Origin: Sphingobium sp. 15-1 | GTDB lineage: Bacteria > Pseudomonadota > Alphaproteobacteria > Sphingomonadales > Sphingomonadaceae | DNA: 64,000 nucleotides | Reading direction: 5' to 3' | Assembly (NCBI RefSeq): GCF_013375535.1 | Contig: NZ_JABXJG010000003.1 | Location: 310,001-374,000, forward strand | Shown: positions 41,467 through 49,914 of the stretch, piece after piece | Layout of the letters: every line of letters begins with the position of its first letter | How positions within the stretch are numbered: the stretch's first letter is position 1 | Program-made: the position numbers and the translations under genes | Notes under the pieces: model-generated | The model's input: the letters and a program-made list of their open reading frames with translations, nothing else | The model's database searches: none | What the model was told of the DNA's origin: nothing

Positions 41467-42788
41467 GGGACTGTCAGGAATTTCGTGTGCGACGAGGCGG
41501 TTGACCATCAGGCCGTCATGGCCCTGATGAAACGTTCGCCGAAGAGCACGGCAAATTGCGCCTTCGCCATGTTCCACTCACGCGGCGGCATTTTCCACTC
41601 TTTTTCCGATCGGTTCAAGATCAGATAGAGCAGTTTGGTTGCAGCCTCATCGTTGGGGAAATGCCCCCGCGCACGAACAGCGCGGCGAAGCTTGGAGTTC
41701 AAGGCCTCTATCGAATTTGTCGTATAGACGATCCGCCTGACCTCGTCGGGAAAGGCGAAAAACGGGATGACTTCGGGCCATGCCCGGCGCCAGCTCTGGC
41801 CGATGGCGGGATACCGCTGGCCCCAGAAGCTGGCTTCGAAGGCCGTCAGCGCTTCCTCGGCAGCTGCGGCATCGACGGCGCGGTAGATGGCCTTCAGGGC
41901 CGTTCCGAGCACCTTGCGGTCTTTCCACGCCACGAAATCCATCGAGTTGCGCAGCAGATGAACTATGCAGGTCTGGACCATCGCTTCGGGGAAAACGGCG
42001 GTGATGGCATCGGGGAAGCCCTTGAGGCCATCGACAACAGCCAGCATGATATCTTCGACGCCGCGGTTGCGCAGTTCGTTCATGACGCGCAGCCAGAATT
42101 TGGCACCTTCATTCTGTTCCAGCCACAGCCCGAGGACCACCTTGGTGCCGTCGGCCATGACGCCCAGGGCAATATGGATCGCCTTGTTGCGGACCATGCC
42201 CTCGTCGCGGATCTTGACCCGGATCGCGTCAAAGAAAACCAGCGGATAGGCAGGATCCAGGGGACGTTGCTGCCAGGCTGCGACTTCCTCAAGCACGGCG
42301 TCGGTGATCGTGCTGATCAGGTCGGGCGAGGCCTCAATGCCGTATAGTTCGCGCAGATGCCCGGTGATCTCCCGGGTGCTCATGCCGCGCGCATACATAG
42401 AGATGATCTTGTCGTCGAAGCCGGGGAAGCGTCGCTGATACTTGGCGATCAGCTGCGGATCGAAACTGCCGGCCCGATCGCGCGGCACTTCGATCTCGAT
42501 CCGTCCCCCGTCGGTCGTCACCGTCTTGCGGCCATAGCCGTTCCGGCTGTTGTTCCCTTGCTCCTCCTGACCAAGATGGTGATCCATCTCCGCATTGAGC
42601 GCCCGTTCGGCAAAAGCCTTCTTCAATGTATCAAGCAGGCCGCCCTGGCTGAGCGCCGCCGCTGCGTCAGTGCCGGCAAGCAACTGATCGAGAATGTCGT
42701 TCGGTATCGAGGGTTCTTTGCGTCGTGACATACGGGGTCTCCTTGTTACCCATTATGCCTCGTCGCACACGAAATTCCTGACAGTCCC
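41467..42788 (-). mobile_element. IS256-family insertion sequence, complete (1322 bp), inside vapC
   Basis: Perfect 31-bp inverted repeats (41467-41497 beginning GGGACTGTCAGGAATTTCG; 42758-42788). A perfect 9-bp target duplication CAGCAGCGC flanks it (41458-41466 and 42789-42797), as expected for the family. The identical repeats and duplication point to a recent insertion. Confidence 0.96.
41508..42731 (-). CDS. IS256-family transposase
   Basis: 407 residues with the Transposase_mut domain: LNAEMDHHLGQEEQGNNSRNGYGRKTV, VPRDRAGSFDPQLIAKYQRRFPGFDDKIISMYARGMSTREI, YPLVFFDAIRVKIRDEG (first Asp), VVDGLKGFPDAI (second Asp) and YTTNSIEALNSKLRRA. It fills the insertion element and is intact, so the element may transpose. 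Confidence 0.95.
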   Translation of the reverse strand: MSRRKEPSIPNDILDQLLAGTDAAAALSQGGLLDTLKKAFAERALNAEMDHHLGQEEQGNNSRNGYGRKTVTTDGGRIEIEVPRDRAGSFDPQLIAKYQRRFPGFDDKIISMYARGMSTREITGHLRELYGIEASPDLISTITDAVLEEVAAWQQRPLDPAYPLVFFDAIRVKIRDEGMVRNKAIHIALGVMADGTKVVLGLWLEQNEGAKFWLRVMNELRNRGVEDIMLAVVDGLKGFPDAITAVFPEAMVQTCIVHLLRNSMDFVAWKDRKVLGTALKAIYRAVDAAAAEEALTAFEASFWGQRYPAIGQSWRRAWPEVIPFFAFPDEVRRIVYTTNSIEALNSKLRRAVRARGHFPNDEAATKLLYLILNRSEKEWKMPPREWNMAKAQFAVLFGERFIRAMTA

Positions 42789-42964
42789 CAGCAGCGCCGC
42801 ACCTGGCAGCTTGCCGATACGGAACTTGGTGGCAACTTCCATCGCCGAGGACGCGCTCACCGCAACAGAGTTGGTTTCATCGGCTATGGCTTCGCGGGCG
42901 CGGCGGCTCAATGCCTCGTCCCCTGCAAGCCACCAGATCAGCGCATGTGTATCAAGCAACAGCC

Positions 42965-43198
42965 TCAAGCGAGATTCCAGCCGCCCAGTTCATCGTCAGG
43001 CAGCGGCTCGTTGAAGCGTGCATCCATAGCGATCTTGCCTTTCATCGCCCCAAACACACGGCGGCCTTGCGGTTTCACAGGCACGAGGCGCACAACCGGG
43101 ACAGAGCCTCGCGCGATCACCACCTCGCCGCCAGCCAAAGCATCAGCGATCAGGCGGGACAGGTTGGTCTTGGCATCGTGAACCGAAAACTGAGCCAT
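42965..43198 (-). CDS. vapB: VapB-type antitoxin (Phd/YefM-like)
   Basis: 77 residues from MAQFSVHDAKTNL, with AAGGAGA upstream. The N-terminal DNA-binding part (VHDAKTNLSRLIADALAGGEVVIARGSVPVVRLVP) is of the Phd/YefM fold. The C-terminal tail (MKGKIAMDARFNEPLPDDELGGW) wraps the toxin in such pairs. Its stop overlaps the vapC start. With vapC interrupted it is an orphan antitoxin. Confidence 0.88.
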   Translation of the reverse strand: MAQFSVHDAKTNLSRLIADALAGGEVVIARGSVPVVRLVPVKPQGRRVFGAMKGKIAMDARFNEPLPDDELGGWNLA

Positions 43199-43204
43199 GG
43201 GTAT

Positions 43205-43232
43205 CTCCTTGGCTAACCGTATAGCTAACCAC
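43205..43232 (-). promoter_or_regulatory. vapBC promoter/operator with paired GCTAACC
   Basis: Two GCTAACC copies (43212-43218, 43224-43230) are 12 bp apart, with TATACG between them on the - strand as a likely -10 box. They lie 14-32 bases before the vapB start, the usual place for autoregulation by the antitoxin. Confidence 0.45.
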
Positions 43233-43337
43233 GCAGCTTTCGGCAAGAACCAACCCTCGCGTGCGGCGGGCAAGGGGATTGCGATGCTGTCGCATCGAGC
43301 CTGTAATAGCACACCCCACGCACCATATGGTGCATTT

Positions 43338-43931
43338 ATGGAAAAAAGTACTGTAAAATCAAATTCTAACTCCATTTTTCTGCTCGGGAGTTCGACTGTT
43401 CCCGATGGTGATTGGGTCCCCCAAAACGCCCTGTTTCCCGAGGCTTTGGAGGCAAATGCGCCTAGCGATGATGGCCTTATGGTCCCCAATCGGCAAAACG
43501 CCGTTAAACGGACTTATCTCGACGGAAATTTTGCGCGGCGAAAGCTGCCGCTCCGCACGAGGGACTATTGCATCTGGGATGCAGAGTTGCCCGGCTTTGG
43601 CCTGCGTGTCCGGCCGACGGGTCGCTATTATTGGTGTGTCCGCCTCCGGCATCGCGGAACCCGAAAACGCGTTTCGCTGGGGCGCACCAGCGAAGTGGAC
43701 GCGGAGACGGCTCGGGCCAAGGCGCGGCGCTTGCTGGCGGACGCAGCGTTGGACGGATTGCCCAAGCGGGCGGTGATCAAGGCCAGTCCCACAATGGCGG
43801 ACTTTGTTGCCACCTATTGGTGCGACATGATCCGGCTTTGGAAGCCTTCCACCACCAAACGCAATCACGCTGCCTGGCGTCGGGATCTCGCACCCCATTT
43901 CGGGAAGATGCACCTAGTCACCTGGAACTGA
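43338..43931 (+). pseudogene. Tyrosine recombinase (phage-type integrase), truncated
   Basis: 197 codons from MEKSTVKSNSN. After a variable leader, NAVKRTYLDGNFARRKLPLRTRDYCIWDAELPGFGLRVRPTG is the DUF4102-like arm-binding domain of integrases. MADFVATYWCDMIRLWKPSTTKRNHAAWRRDLAPHFGKMHL begins the core-binding domain. Homology stops there (near 43915, at a TA dinucleotide) where an IS630 fragment begins. The catalytic domain is missing, so the gene is dead. It may be the former integrase of this element. Confidence 0.85.
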
Positions 43932-44338
43932 AGTAAGTTATATTGTAGATTGATCCTGTCGGAACGACGGGAGCGAGCGAGATGGTGCGAGGTCGGCCTG
44001 TTGAGGCCCTGATTTTGACGGCGGACGAGCGTAGCTATTTGGAACGGCAAGTGCGGCGTCATCGGGTGGCGCGCTCGCTGTCGGAGCGTTGCCGTATTGT
44101 CTTGCGCTGCGCCGATGGCATGCAAAGCAAGCAGGTGGCCGGCGATCTTGGCGTGAGCGAGCGCACGGTCGGCAAGTGGCGCGCGCGGTTTTTGCACGAT
44201 CGCATCGACGGTTTACTCGACGAGCCACGCTCCGGTCGTCCGCGCTCGATCGACGACGATGCAATGGCAGCGGTGATCGAACGAACGCTGCGAACGCTCC
44301 CTGCTGATGCGACCCACTGGTCGATCCGTTCGATGGCA
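43917..44338 (+). mobile_element. IS630-family fragment (5' part)
   Basis: Begins after a TA at 43915-43916, the target used by IS630/mariner-like elements. It includes the start of a transposase and ends abruptly at about 44335 where IS66 sequence begins on the other strand. The right end is not in the window. Confidence 0.75.
43982..44338 (+). pseudogene. IS630-family transposase, N-terminal fragment
   Basis: About 119 codons of the DNA-binding half: LILTADERSYLERQVRRHRVARSLSERCRIVLRCADGM, a helix-turn-helix (KQVAGDLGVSERTVGKWRARFLHDRIDGLLDEPRSGRPRSI) and THWSIRSMA. The sequence then runs into IS66 DNA, so the DDE domain is lost. Confidence 0.88.
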
Positions 44339-44460
44339 CCGGAAAATGCATCGCCGCCATAATCGGCGCTCACCAGCGCCGCCAGGGCATCAGGCCCTTT
44401 GCGAAAATCCACCGGGCGTGTCGCCACCATGACCCGCGTGCCCGGCCCGATCCCGATCAC
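44332..44460 (-). pseudogene. IS66-family TnpB, N-terminal fragment
   Basis: The first 43 codons of IS66 Orf2 (MIGIGPGTRVMVATRPVDFR, KGPDALAALV, GGDAFSGAI) are followed by foreign sequence from the IS630 fragment. The start overlaps the tnpA stop by four bases, as in intact IS66 elements. Confidence 0.88.
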
Positions 44461-44882
44461 GGCTGTACCTGCAACGCCTGGATCACCGCCGCCACCAGAT
44501 CGGCCTTAGCAGAACGTCCAATCCGAACGACGGCGCCTCCTACCTCAACCTCTATTGCGACATCGCTCGACAATGGCTTGGGACTGTCGGCCATGACCGG
44601 CACAAACTTCGGTTCCGCATTGCTGGTGGCCCGACCCGCTTCCAACGCATAGCGCAGCTCCCGGCGCCAAGTGTAGAGCAGCGACGTGCGAATATCGTGC
44701 TGGCGGGAGAACTCAGCGATGTTGCCGCAACGCGCCATCTCCCCGACTATCGCCAGCTTCTGCTCCAGCGTCCAGATCCGTCGCCGACCTGCCATGCTGC
44801 GGAGCACTTCAGGGCGGCGGATAGGCTCCAGATCAACTCCAGTGTGGGTGTCCAGTGCGCTCGTAAGGCTGTGGGCTTCCAT
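44457..44882 (-). CDS. IS66-family TnpA
   Basis: 141 residues from MEAHSLTSAL (a TTG seven codons upstream is possible). The helix-turn-helix region RRRIWTLEQKLAIVGEMARCGNIAEFSRQHDIRTSLLYTWRREL is the TnpA/Orf1 signature, and the C-terminus carries the usual beta-rich domain (VAIEVEVGGAVVRIGRSAKADLVAAVIQAL). The rest of the element (most of tnpB, all of tnpC) is absent, so this is a remnant. Confidence 0.85.
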   Translation of the reverse strand: MEAHSLTSALDTHTGVDLEPIRRPEVLRSMAGRRRIWTLEQKLAIVGEMARCGNIAEFSRQHDIRTSLLYTWRRELRYALEAGRATSNAEPKFVPVMADSPKPLSSDVAIEVEVGGAVVRIGRSAKADLVAAVIQALQVQP

Positions 44883-44939
44883 ACCGCCCACCGTCTGCCT
44901 CAATCACCACGCCGTGCAAGGTGGGTGGGAAACAGCGCT

Positions 44940-45208
44940 CTGATGTCCGCTGTCAACGCTTGAGGCGAGCGCCATGGGCCGCCGGATAGCGGGGCCTTGC
45001 AGATGATCGCGCATAGGTGGGGACAGGACCTGAAGGACGTCGGTGAACAAGCTCTGATGCGCGGGTTGGATACCGCAGTACCGATTGTGCGTCTTGGGGC
45101 CGTCCCAGTCTTACTGCGGGCGTCAGCCAATGGCTGGCCACAAAGCGTCTGACGGGCATTCCCCTGCCGTGGCCCTGCCCCCGCCTGTGCGCGCGGATGT
45201 TGAATCAT
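44940..45208 (-). other. Non-coding 3' end of the IS110-family element (possible bridge RNA)
   Basis: About 270 bases between the IS66 remnant and the IS110 recombinase stop. No coding frame is seen. On the - strand it is rich in short stems, for example GGCTGCGCAGCC next to the stop codon. IS110/IS1111 elements carry a structured non-coding RNA in such a flank that guides target choice; its presence here is an inference. The exact element end is not identified. Confidence 0.4.
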
Positions 45209-46318
45209 TCAGGTTGGCTGCGCAGCCCGCCCAACTGACCACATGAAGGCGGCCAGTTCTCGCGCGACGGCCGTGCACACGACCGTTGTCCGCTTACCTC
45301 GGGCGCTCAACTTCCGATATCGTGATGTCAGCCGCGACTGTGCTTTCCAGGCGATCTCGCGCACCGCTGGCGAGAGCTGCTCATGGATGTAGAGTTTCTT
45401 CACGCCAATCTTCGGGGGGTGGCGATAGGTCCATGCACTTTCGACGAGCATGTGGCGGACGCGGCTGTTGCCGGCCTTGGTGATGCCGCCTCGCTTTACG
45501 GATGCTCCGGTCGATCGCTCGCTGGGCACCAGGCCGAGATAACCCATAAGCTGGCGTGGGTTTTCGAAACGCGTGATATCGCCCACTTCCGCAGCGAAGG
45601 TCACGGCAACGACGAGGTCAACGCCGCGCAACGCCTGTAAAGCCCGGACGAGTTGCTGAAGAGACCAACTCGGCAGAAATTCCTCGATCGCCTTCTCGAT
45701 ACGCCGGATGCGTTCGCCGGCGATCCGCACGGCATCGACCATCTTCTGCAATGCGATCTGATGGGCAGGATGATCGAATTGCTGTTCCTGAAGCCAGCGC
45801 ATGTAGCGCATCGTCCAATGTGTCTTGCGCGGGTAAGTCCGGCCATGCTTGAGCATGAAAGAGGTGATGTGCTGGCGATGGACCCGGAGCGTCTCCACCG
45901 CCGCGGTTCGCGCTCGAACGAGATCCCGCATCGCCTCATGGTCCTCGTCAGGAACCCAGACCGCCGTAAGCTCGCCGGCGCGCAGCAATTTTGCAAGGCC
46001 GATCGCGTCGCGGCGGTTCGTCTTCACCTGGTCGCCAGGGCGGCGGGGAATCAGCGAGGGGGCCACGACCGTGCACTTATATCCCATCGAACGGATCAGG
46101 CGATAGAGACCGTAGCCGGTCGGACCCGCCTCATAGCAGAAATGTACGCAATCATGCTTGGCCGCGAGCCTCTTCACGACGCGGCGCATCGTCGCTTCAC
46201 TGGCGTCAAACTCGCCCAGATAACGTACCTCGCCACAACGTGCACCGTCGGCGACGGCAATTGCGTTCCGCGCCTTTGCCACATCTATTCCGACGAAAAC
46301 TTCTGTAGAATGCTCCAC
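45209..46318 (-). CDS. IS110-family recombinase (DEDD transposase)
   Basis: 369 residues from a GTG at 46318, chosen because AGGAGG lies seven bases upstream. N-terminal RuvC-like DEDD domain: VFVGIDVAKARNAIAVADG (first Asp), HFCYEAGPTGYGLYRLI (Glu), KTNRRDAIGLAKLLRAGEL (Asp). The C-terminal Transposase_20 domain contains LRGVDLVVAVTFAAEVGDITRFENPRQLMGYLGLVPSERSTG and the serine-containing GGITKAGNSRVRHMLVESAW. It is complete and probably functional. Confidence 0.93.
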   Translation of the reverse strand: MEHSTEVFVGIDVAKARNAIAVADGARCGEVRYLGEFDASEATMRRVVKRLAAKHDCVHFCYEAGPTGYGLYRLIRSMGYKCTVVAPSLIPRRPGDQVKTNRRDAIGLAKLLRAGELTAVWVPDEDHEAMRDLVRARTAAVETLRVHRQHITSFMLKHGRTYPRKTHWTMRYMRWLQEQQFDHPAHQIALQKMVDAVRIAGERIRRIEKAIEEFLPSWSLQQLVRALQALRGVDLVVAVTFAAEVGDITRFENPRQLMGYLGLVPSERSTGASVKRGGITKAGNSRVRHMLVESAWTYRHPPKIGVKKLYIHEQLSPAVREIAWKAQSRLTSRYRKLSARGKRTTVVCTAVARELAAFMWSVGRAAQPT

Positions 46319-46426
46319 GGCTCGTCCTCCTGCGATGAGGATCGGCTCGGCCTCTCCGAGCAACCCTCGCCACCACAGTGTAGGGCGAGCCACCCTCAGC
46401 CAAAGAGCGGACATACGGTCTTACCT

Positions 46427-46606
46427 TCAGGGTCGTGTCCGCGGTGATTCTCTAATCGCCAAAGTCAAGTCTTCGATGAGTTTTGCGCGGTAGAGGTCGA
46501 GGAGGTCACGCGCTTCGCGGCGGCGGACTTCTAAGGGCGAGGCGACCTCGCGCTCCAGCGCCTTCACTTCATCAGCCACTCGGCCGGGACGCCAGCGCTT
46601 TAGCAT
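46427..46606 (-). CDS. Small basic hypothetical protein (59 residues)
   Basis: A short frame from MLKRWRPGRVADEVKALER to IRESPRTRP, just upstream of the IS110 element on the same strand. It is Arg/Glu-rich and helical. It could be the start of a gene cut by the IS110 insertion or a chance frame; no family is recognised. Confidence 0.35.
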   Translation of the reverse strand: MLKRWRPGRVADEVKALEREVASPLEVRRREARDLLDLYRAKLIEDLTLAIRESPRTRP

Positions 46607-46673
46607 AGACGTTTAAATCATGCCACACAATCGAAACGCCAGTACCCAGCGCCTTAATTTCGCTTTCCGCCTG

Positions 46674-46720
46674 TGGTCCGGATGCCGCTCGACCTATGGG
46701 GTCGAACGGCATCCGGACCA
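46674..46720. repeat. Long near-perfect inverted repeat
   Basis: A 14-bp arm TGGTCCGGATGCCG (46674-46687) pairs with CGGCATCCGGACCA (46707-46720), and the inner TCGACC pairs with GGTCGA. This makes a 20-bp stem with one mismatch and a 5-base loop. It lies 73 bases past the Rieske gene stop. There is no T-run, so it may be a mobile palindrome or a factor-dependent terminator stem. Confidence 0.65.
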
Positions 46721-46792
46721 ATCAAGAACGGTCAACGATGGCTGCGCTTCCGGTTCGATTGGCTCCGCATCCCCGTCAACGCACCGGCTTTA

Positions 46793-48022
46793 TCATCCTA
46801 CCGCCGACAAAGCAGGTTGTTTTGCGTCGCCTTCTGGTCCGTTACCGAAATACTCATGCAGCGACTCATGAAGGTGCTGCACTCCGATTTCATTACGGCC
46901 GATTACGAAATATTCCTGGCCTGGAGCCCTCAAATTATCCTGGGTGGTCTGAACCATGGGATAATCTTCAGTCCGGACTAGATTATGGGAATTGGCCGAC
47001 CAGTTCCGGATTTCCTCTTCAAGCGGCGTGCCGACGAACTCGACATCGATCAGCGTGCGAGAGATTGTGATCGACTTGTCAGGGGCGTCACCTGGCCAGA
47101 CCTGATTGGAGAAAATGCGCGTATGAGGCTCTCGACCCTCTGGACCGGAGGAAAATGCGGTGTCGCTGGCGAAGCTTATCTCCGTGCTGGGGAATAACGT
47201 AACCGCAATCTGCACATTGCGCCGCAGGTCCTCAATGGACGACGGATCGCACTCCCGGATGCCCAGCGCCGGCGTGTAAAAGCGCGTGTGAAGACCCATT
47301 TTCTCGAACTTCATGATCGATGGATACATGAAGGACGACAAGGTGGTGGGGTGCAAAGGCCCCAGATGATAGGATTCGCGGAACCCCTCGTCGGTCAGCT
47401 TCCAGTTCGCGGCGGGCATTTCTACGCGGCTGGCGAGCCTGTATCTGCCGTAATCGGCCTTTTCAATCGCTTCACTCATTTCAGGCCCGAGGAATTCATC
47501 GAGATCGAGCTTGACTCCGGGTGTCAATATTCCCCAGATGAGGCCCGCCCGCTCTTCGACGGGCAGCGCGATAAGTCCGAGGCAGTTTTTGTCGACCTCG
47601 CCAAAATTCTCCCTTTCCGCGATCGCTAGCAATTTGCCGTCCAGCCCGAAGGTCCAGGCATGGTAAGGACAGGTCATGCGCGGCCCGCTGCCGGAGCCAT
47701 CTGGAACCACCTTGGCGCCACGATGCCGGCATGCATTGATGAACATCCGCACCTCGCCGGTTTTGAGTCGCGTTAGGACCACGGACACGCCCGCCCGCGT
47801 GATTGCCAAATAGCTTCCCGGTTCCGGCAGTTCACCCGAAAATGCCAGCATGGCTGGCGTCGTGCGGAACATCTCGACTTCCCGCTGCCAAAGATCGGGG
47901 TCGGTATATTCCTTCACCGGTATCTTCATCACGTCGTGTGCCAGCGTCGGCCCCTTCCGGTCCAGCAACTCAATAAGATTATCGTAATATGTACGGAGTT
48001 CCGAAAGTTCGTAACCGCGCAT
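46793..48022 (-). CDS. Rieske non-heme iron oxygenase, alpha subunit (paralogue 1)
   Basis: 409 residues with AAGGAGA upstream. The Rieske [2Fe-2S] site is INACRHRGAKV and MTCPYHAWTFG (CxH...CxxH, about residues 97-125). The mononuclear iron ligands are in DEGFRESYHLGPLHP (His-x4-His) in the C-terminal StAR-like domain. Such proteins hydroxylate aromatic or alicyclic substrates with electrons from separate ferredoxin and reductase partners; none is encoded in the window. It is 44 bases after the phosphotransferase gene, so one operon. It is closely similar along its length to the protein encoded at 57004. Confidence 0.93.
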   Translation of the reverse strand: MRGYELSELRTYYDNLIELLDRKGPTLAHDVMKIPVKEYTDPDLWQREVEMFRTTPAMLAFSGELPEPGSYLAITRAGVSVVLTRLKTGEVRMFINACRHRGAKVVPDGSGSGPRMTCPYHAWTFGLDGKLLAIAERENFGEVDKNCLGLIALPVEERAGLIWGILTPGVKLDLDEFLGPEMSEAIEKADYGRYRLASRVEMPAANWKLTDEGFRESYHLGPLHPTTLSSFMYPSIMKFEKMGLHTRFYTPALGIRECDPSSIEDLRRNVQIAVTLFPSTEISFASDTAFSSGPEGREPHTRIFSNQVWPGDAPDKSITISRTLIDVEFVGTPLEEEIRNWSANSHNLVRTEDYPMVQTTQDNLRAPGQEYFVIGRNEIGVQHLHESLHEYFGNGPEGDAKQPALSAVG

Positions 48023-48065
48023 GATGTTTCTCCTTTCAGAAATTGAATTCCACTAACCAACAGAC

Positions 48066-49328
48066 TTACGATGCGGAGCGTGCATGTCGTAAGTCTCCAA
48101 CGTCAGGAGCCGAAGAGGACACGCGACCTTGGCCCCCATCGGCAACTTCAGGAATAAAGCTGTCAAGGCTTTCGAGATCATCGACAGCTGTCGCCAGACG
48201 GCCAAGGAAGCAAGCAATGCGGTGGTTCGCCGACGTGCTCTCGGGAATGTTTGGCGACGGGGTGACCTGGACCGTCCAATAGGCGAGAGCTGAGAGCATC
48301 TGTTGACGATACCAGAGGAATGCATCGTCCAGGGAGGGCACGGACGCCACGCCTCTCTCCCGCAACCGGTCGAGATAGCCGATCAGCAGGTCCCGTTCCC
48401 AAGCCCGTCGATTTTCTGGCGTCAGCCAAGTCCCAAAGCCATAGGCGAGGTCGCGAGACCAATGGCCAAGATTGGTGCCGCCCCAGTCGGTCAGCCCGAC
48501 GCGATCGTCCGATGTGATATACCAGTTTCCTAGCTGAGTATCGCCATGGCAGAAGGTCGCCGGAAGCTGGTGATGCATTTCAACCGAGTCGAGCGTCCGC
48601 GGCCAGACTTCGGCAGCGCGTTTGAACAGCCGCGATGGGATCAGGTCCTGGGCGGCCAGAAATCCCTTATCGCAATAGGTTTCAAACTCGCTGGCGCGCA
48701 GCATGTCCCACATATCCGGCCAGCGAACGAAGCGGCCCTCCAGAATTTTGAAGGCGTCGGGATCTGAAAATGTCGCGTGCATGTTGGCGAGCAGCCGGGT
48801 CATGTCCTGCGCTCGTGAAAACGATATGTCCGTGTCCTCGGACATGAACGTGACTTGGCCTTGGACATCTTCGAACAAATTGATCGAATTGCCGCTTTCC
48901 ATATCATAATTGCTGAACAGAGCTTCTATCACTTCAACGTCGAGACGAGGCCGAACGAAGTCATAGAAGTCCCCCTCCCGGTTGATGCTTTGATTGAGCG
49001 CATAGCTGATCCGATGGATCAGATGCTGAGACGCTTTGGCGAAGATGGAAGGAGGCAGGCCCAAGGCGCGACCCTGCTCGTTATATTCCAAGAAGATGCG
49101 GCGACGGTTGCTCGTTCCGTCGTCATTCTCGGACAGGCTGAAGCTCGTGACCGCCACCCCTGGCCGATCGGTATAGAGCACTTCGGTCAGCCATTCGGGC
49201 GTCATATGTTCGTAGCTGATCGGGATATCGTCGCGATGCACGGCCTTGCGATCGGCCGCCATGTCTTCCTCGTAGATCCGCGTCACACGAGCAACGATGT
49301 CTTCCCTTATCTTATCGAAATCTTTCAC
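48066..49328 (-). CDS. APH-like phosphotransferase family protein
   Basis: 420 residues from a GTG with GAGGACC upstream. The catalytic loop of aminoglycoside/choline-kinase-like enzymes is visible: FCHGDTQLGNWYI (HGDxxxxN) and VGLTDWGG (DxG-like). The N-terminal ATP-binding region includes SLSENDDGTSNRRRIFLEYNEQ and SIFAKASQ. This group phosphorylates small alcohols, and members occur in sphingomonad degradation clusters of hydrophobic compounds. It leads the leftward operon with the Rieske gene and is divergent from tetR. Confidence 0.85.
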   Translation of the reverse strand: MKDFDKIREDIVARVTRIYEEDMAADRKAVHRDDIPISYEHMTPEWLTEVLYTDRPGVAVTSFSLSENDDGTSNRRRIFLEYNEQGRALGLPPSIFAKASQHLIHRISYALNQSINREGDFYDFVRPRLDVEVIEALFSNYDMESGNSINLFEDVQGQVTFMSEDTDISFSRAQDMTRLLANMHATFSDPDAFKILEGRFVRWPDMWDMLRASEFETYCDKGFLAAQDLIPSRLFKRAAEVWPRTLDSVEMHHQLPATFCHGDTQLGNWYITSDDRVGLTDWGGTNLGHWSRDLAYGFGTWLTPENRRAWERDLLIGYLDRLRERGVASVPSLDDAFLWYRQQMLSALAYWTVQVTPSPNIPESTSANHRIACFLGRLATAVDDLESLDSFIPEVADGGQGRVSSSAPDVGDLRHARSAS

Positions 49329-49914
49329 CTTCGGTCCTCTACACTCTCGGGAATATGGTCAGCCCGCGATCACACGAAACTGGGCAGAAATTGTCGAGGG
49401 CCGTGTATGGCTTGGCGCTGTCAGCAATTTCGGGGACGAGCCCGACCTAGCCCATGCAGCCCGCGATGCCGGCTTTGAGTGTGTATTGTTGGTCGAGCAT
49501 ATCGGTAAATTCCTAATACATGCGGGCCGGCAGTATATCGCCGGCCGAAAAATCGATCGGCTTCGCTTCGAGCAGCCGCACAGCGCGAGCCCCTCTGGCG
49601 TCGACGACATACCCCTCCCTCGCCTCAAGCCCGGAACGGCTCACTCTACTCAGTAGTTGGCCTCCTTGCTAATCGAGAGAGCAATTAACCTACACACATC
49701 ATTCTGCTATAGGCGTGACATCAAACCGCATGAGCGATGTTTGCCGATCGCCGTGTGATTCGCTCCGATTTTAGCTACAACGTAACCCACCAAACCGTCA
49801 ACTTATAAATGAACATTCATTTTATGTTGACGGTCGGTTGCGCTGCGTCCCCCGTATGATATGGCGAACTGCGAATTGATAAAGGTAGACAGCAGTGTCA
49901 GGGTTAGGTGTTTA
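49329..49914. promoter_or_regulatory. Divergent region between phosphotransferase operon and tetR
   Basis: 586 bases. No convincing gene is seen. The right end holds a palindrome followed by a TTGACG box (separate entry). The left 300 bases have open frames on both strands with no recognisable family and may be decayed coding sequence. Confidence 0.5.
49808..49832 (+). promoter_or_regulatory. TetR operator-like palindrome with -35 box, copy 1
   Basis: AATGA-ACAT-TCATT (49808-49821), then 3 bases and TGTTGACG (49825-49832). The palindrome directly abuts a TTGACG -35-like hexamer upstream of the tetR gene. The same architecture is repeated at 54521. Confidence 0.65.

Larger units (their letters stand above)
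41251..42968 (-). pseudogene. vapC: vapC toxin gene (PIN domain) split by an IS256-family element
   Basis: The 5' part (42968-42789) encodes MRLLLDTHALIWWLAGDEALS...KFRIGKLPGAALL. The 3' part (41466-41251) encodes LAQDFEAIVAGQGF...HKDPFDRFLIAQALAEGMVLVSNEALF. Removing 41467-42788 and one copy of the 9-bp duplication restores a continuous 131-residue PIN-domain RNase with its acidic residues (LDTHA, SAME, DPFDR). The start overlaps the vapB stop (ATGA). The toxin is inactivated as it stands; precise excision would restore it. Confidence 0.93.

Noticed and set aside
49297..49656. A 119-codon frame between the phosphotransferase gene and tetR
   Set aside because: Protein-like stretches are present, but no family is recognised and the start overlaps the phosphotransferase gene end region; left as unexplained.
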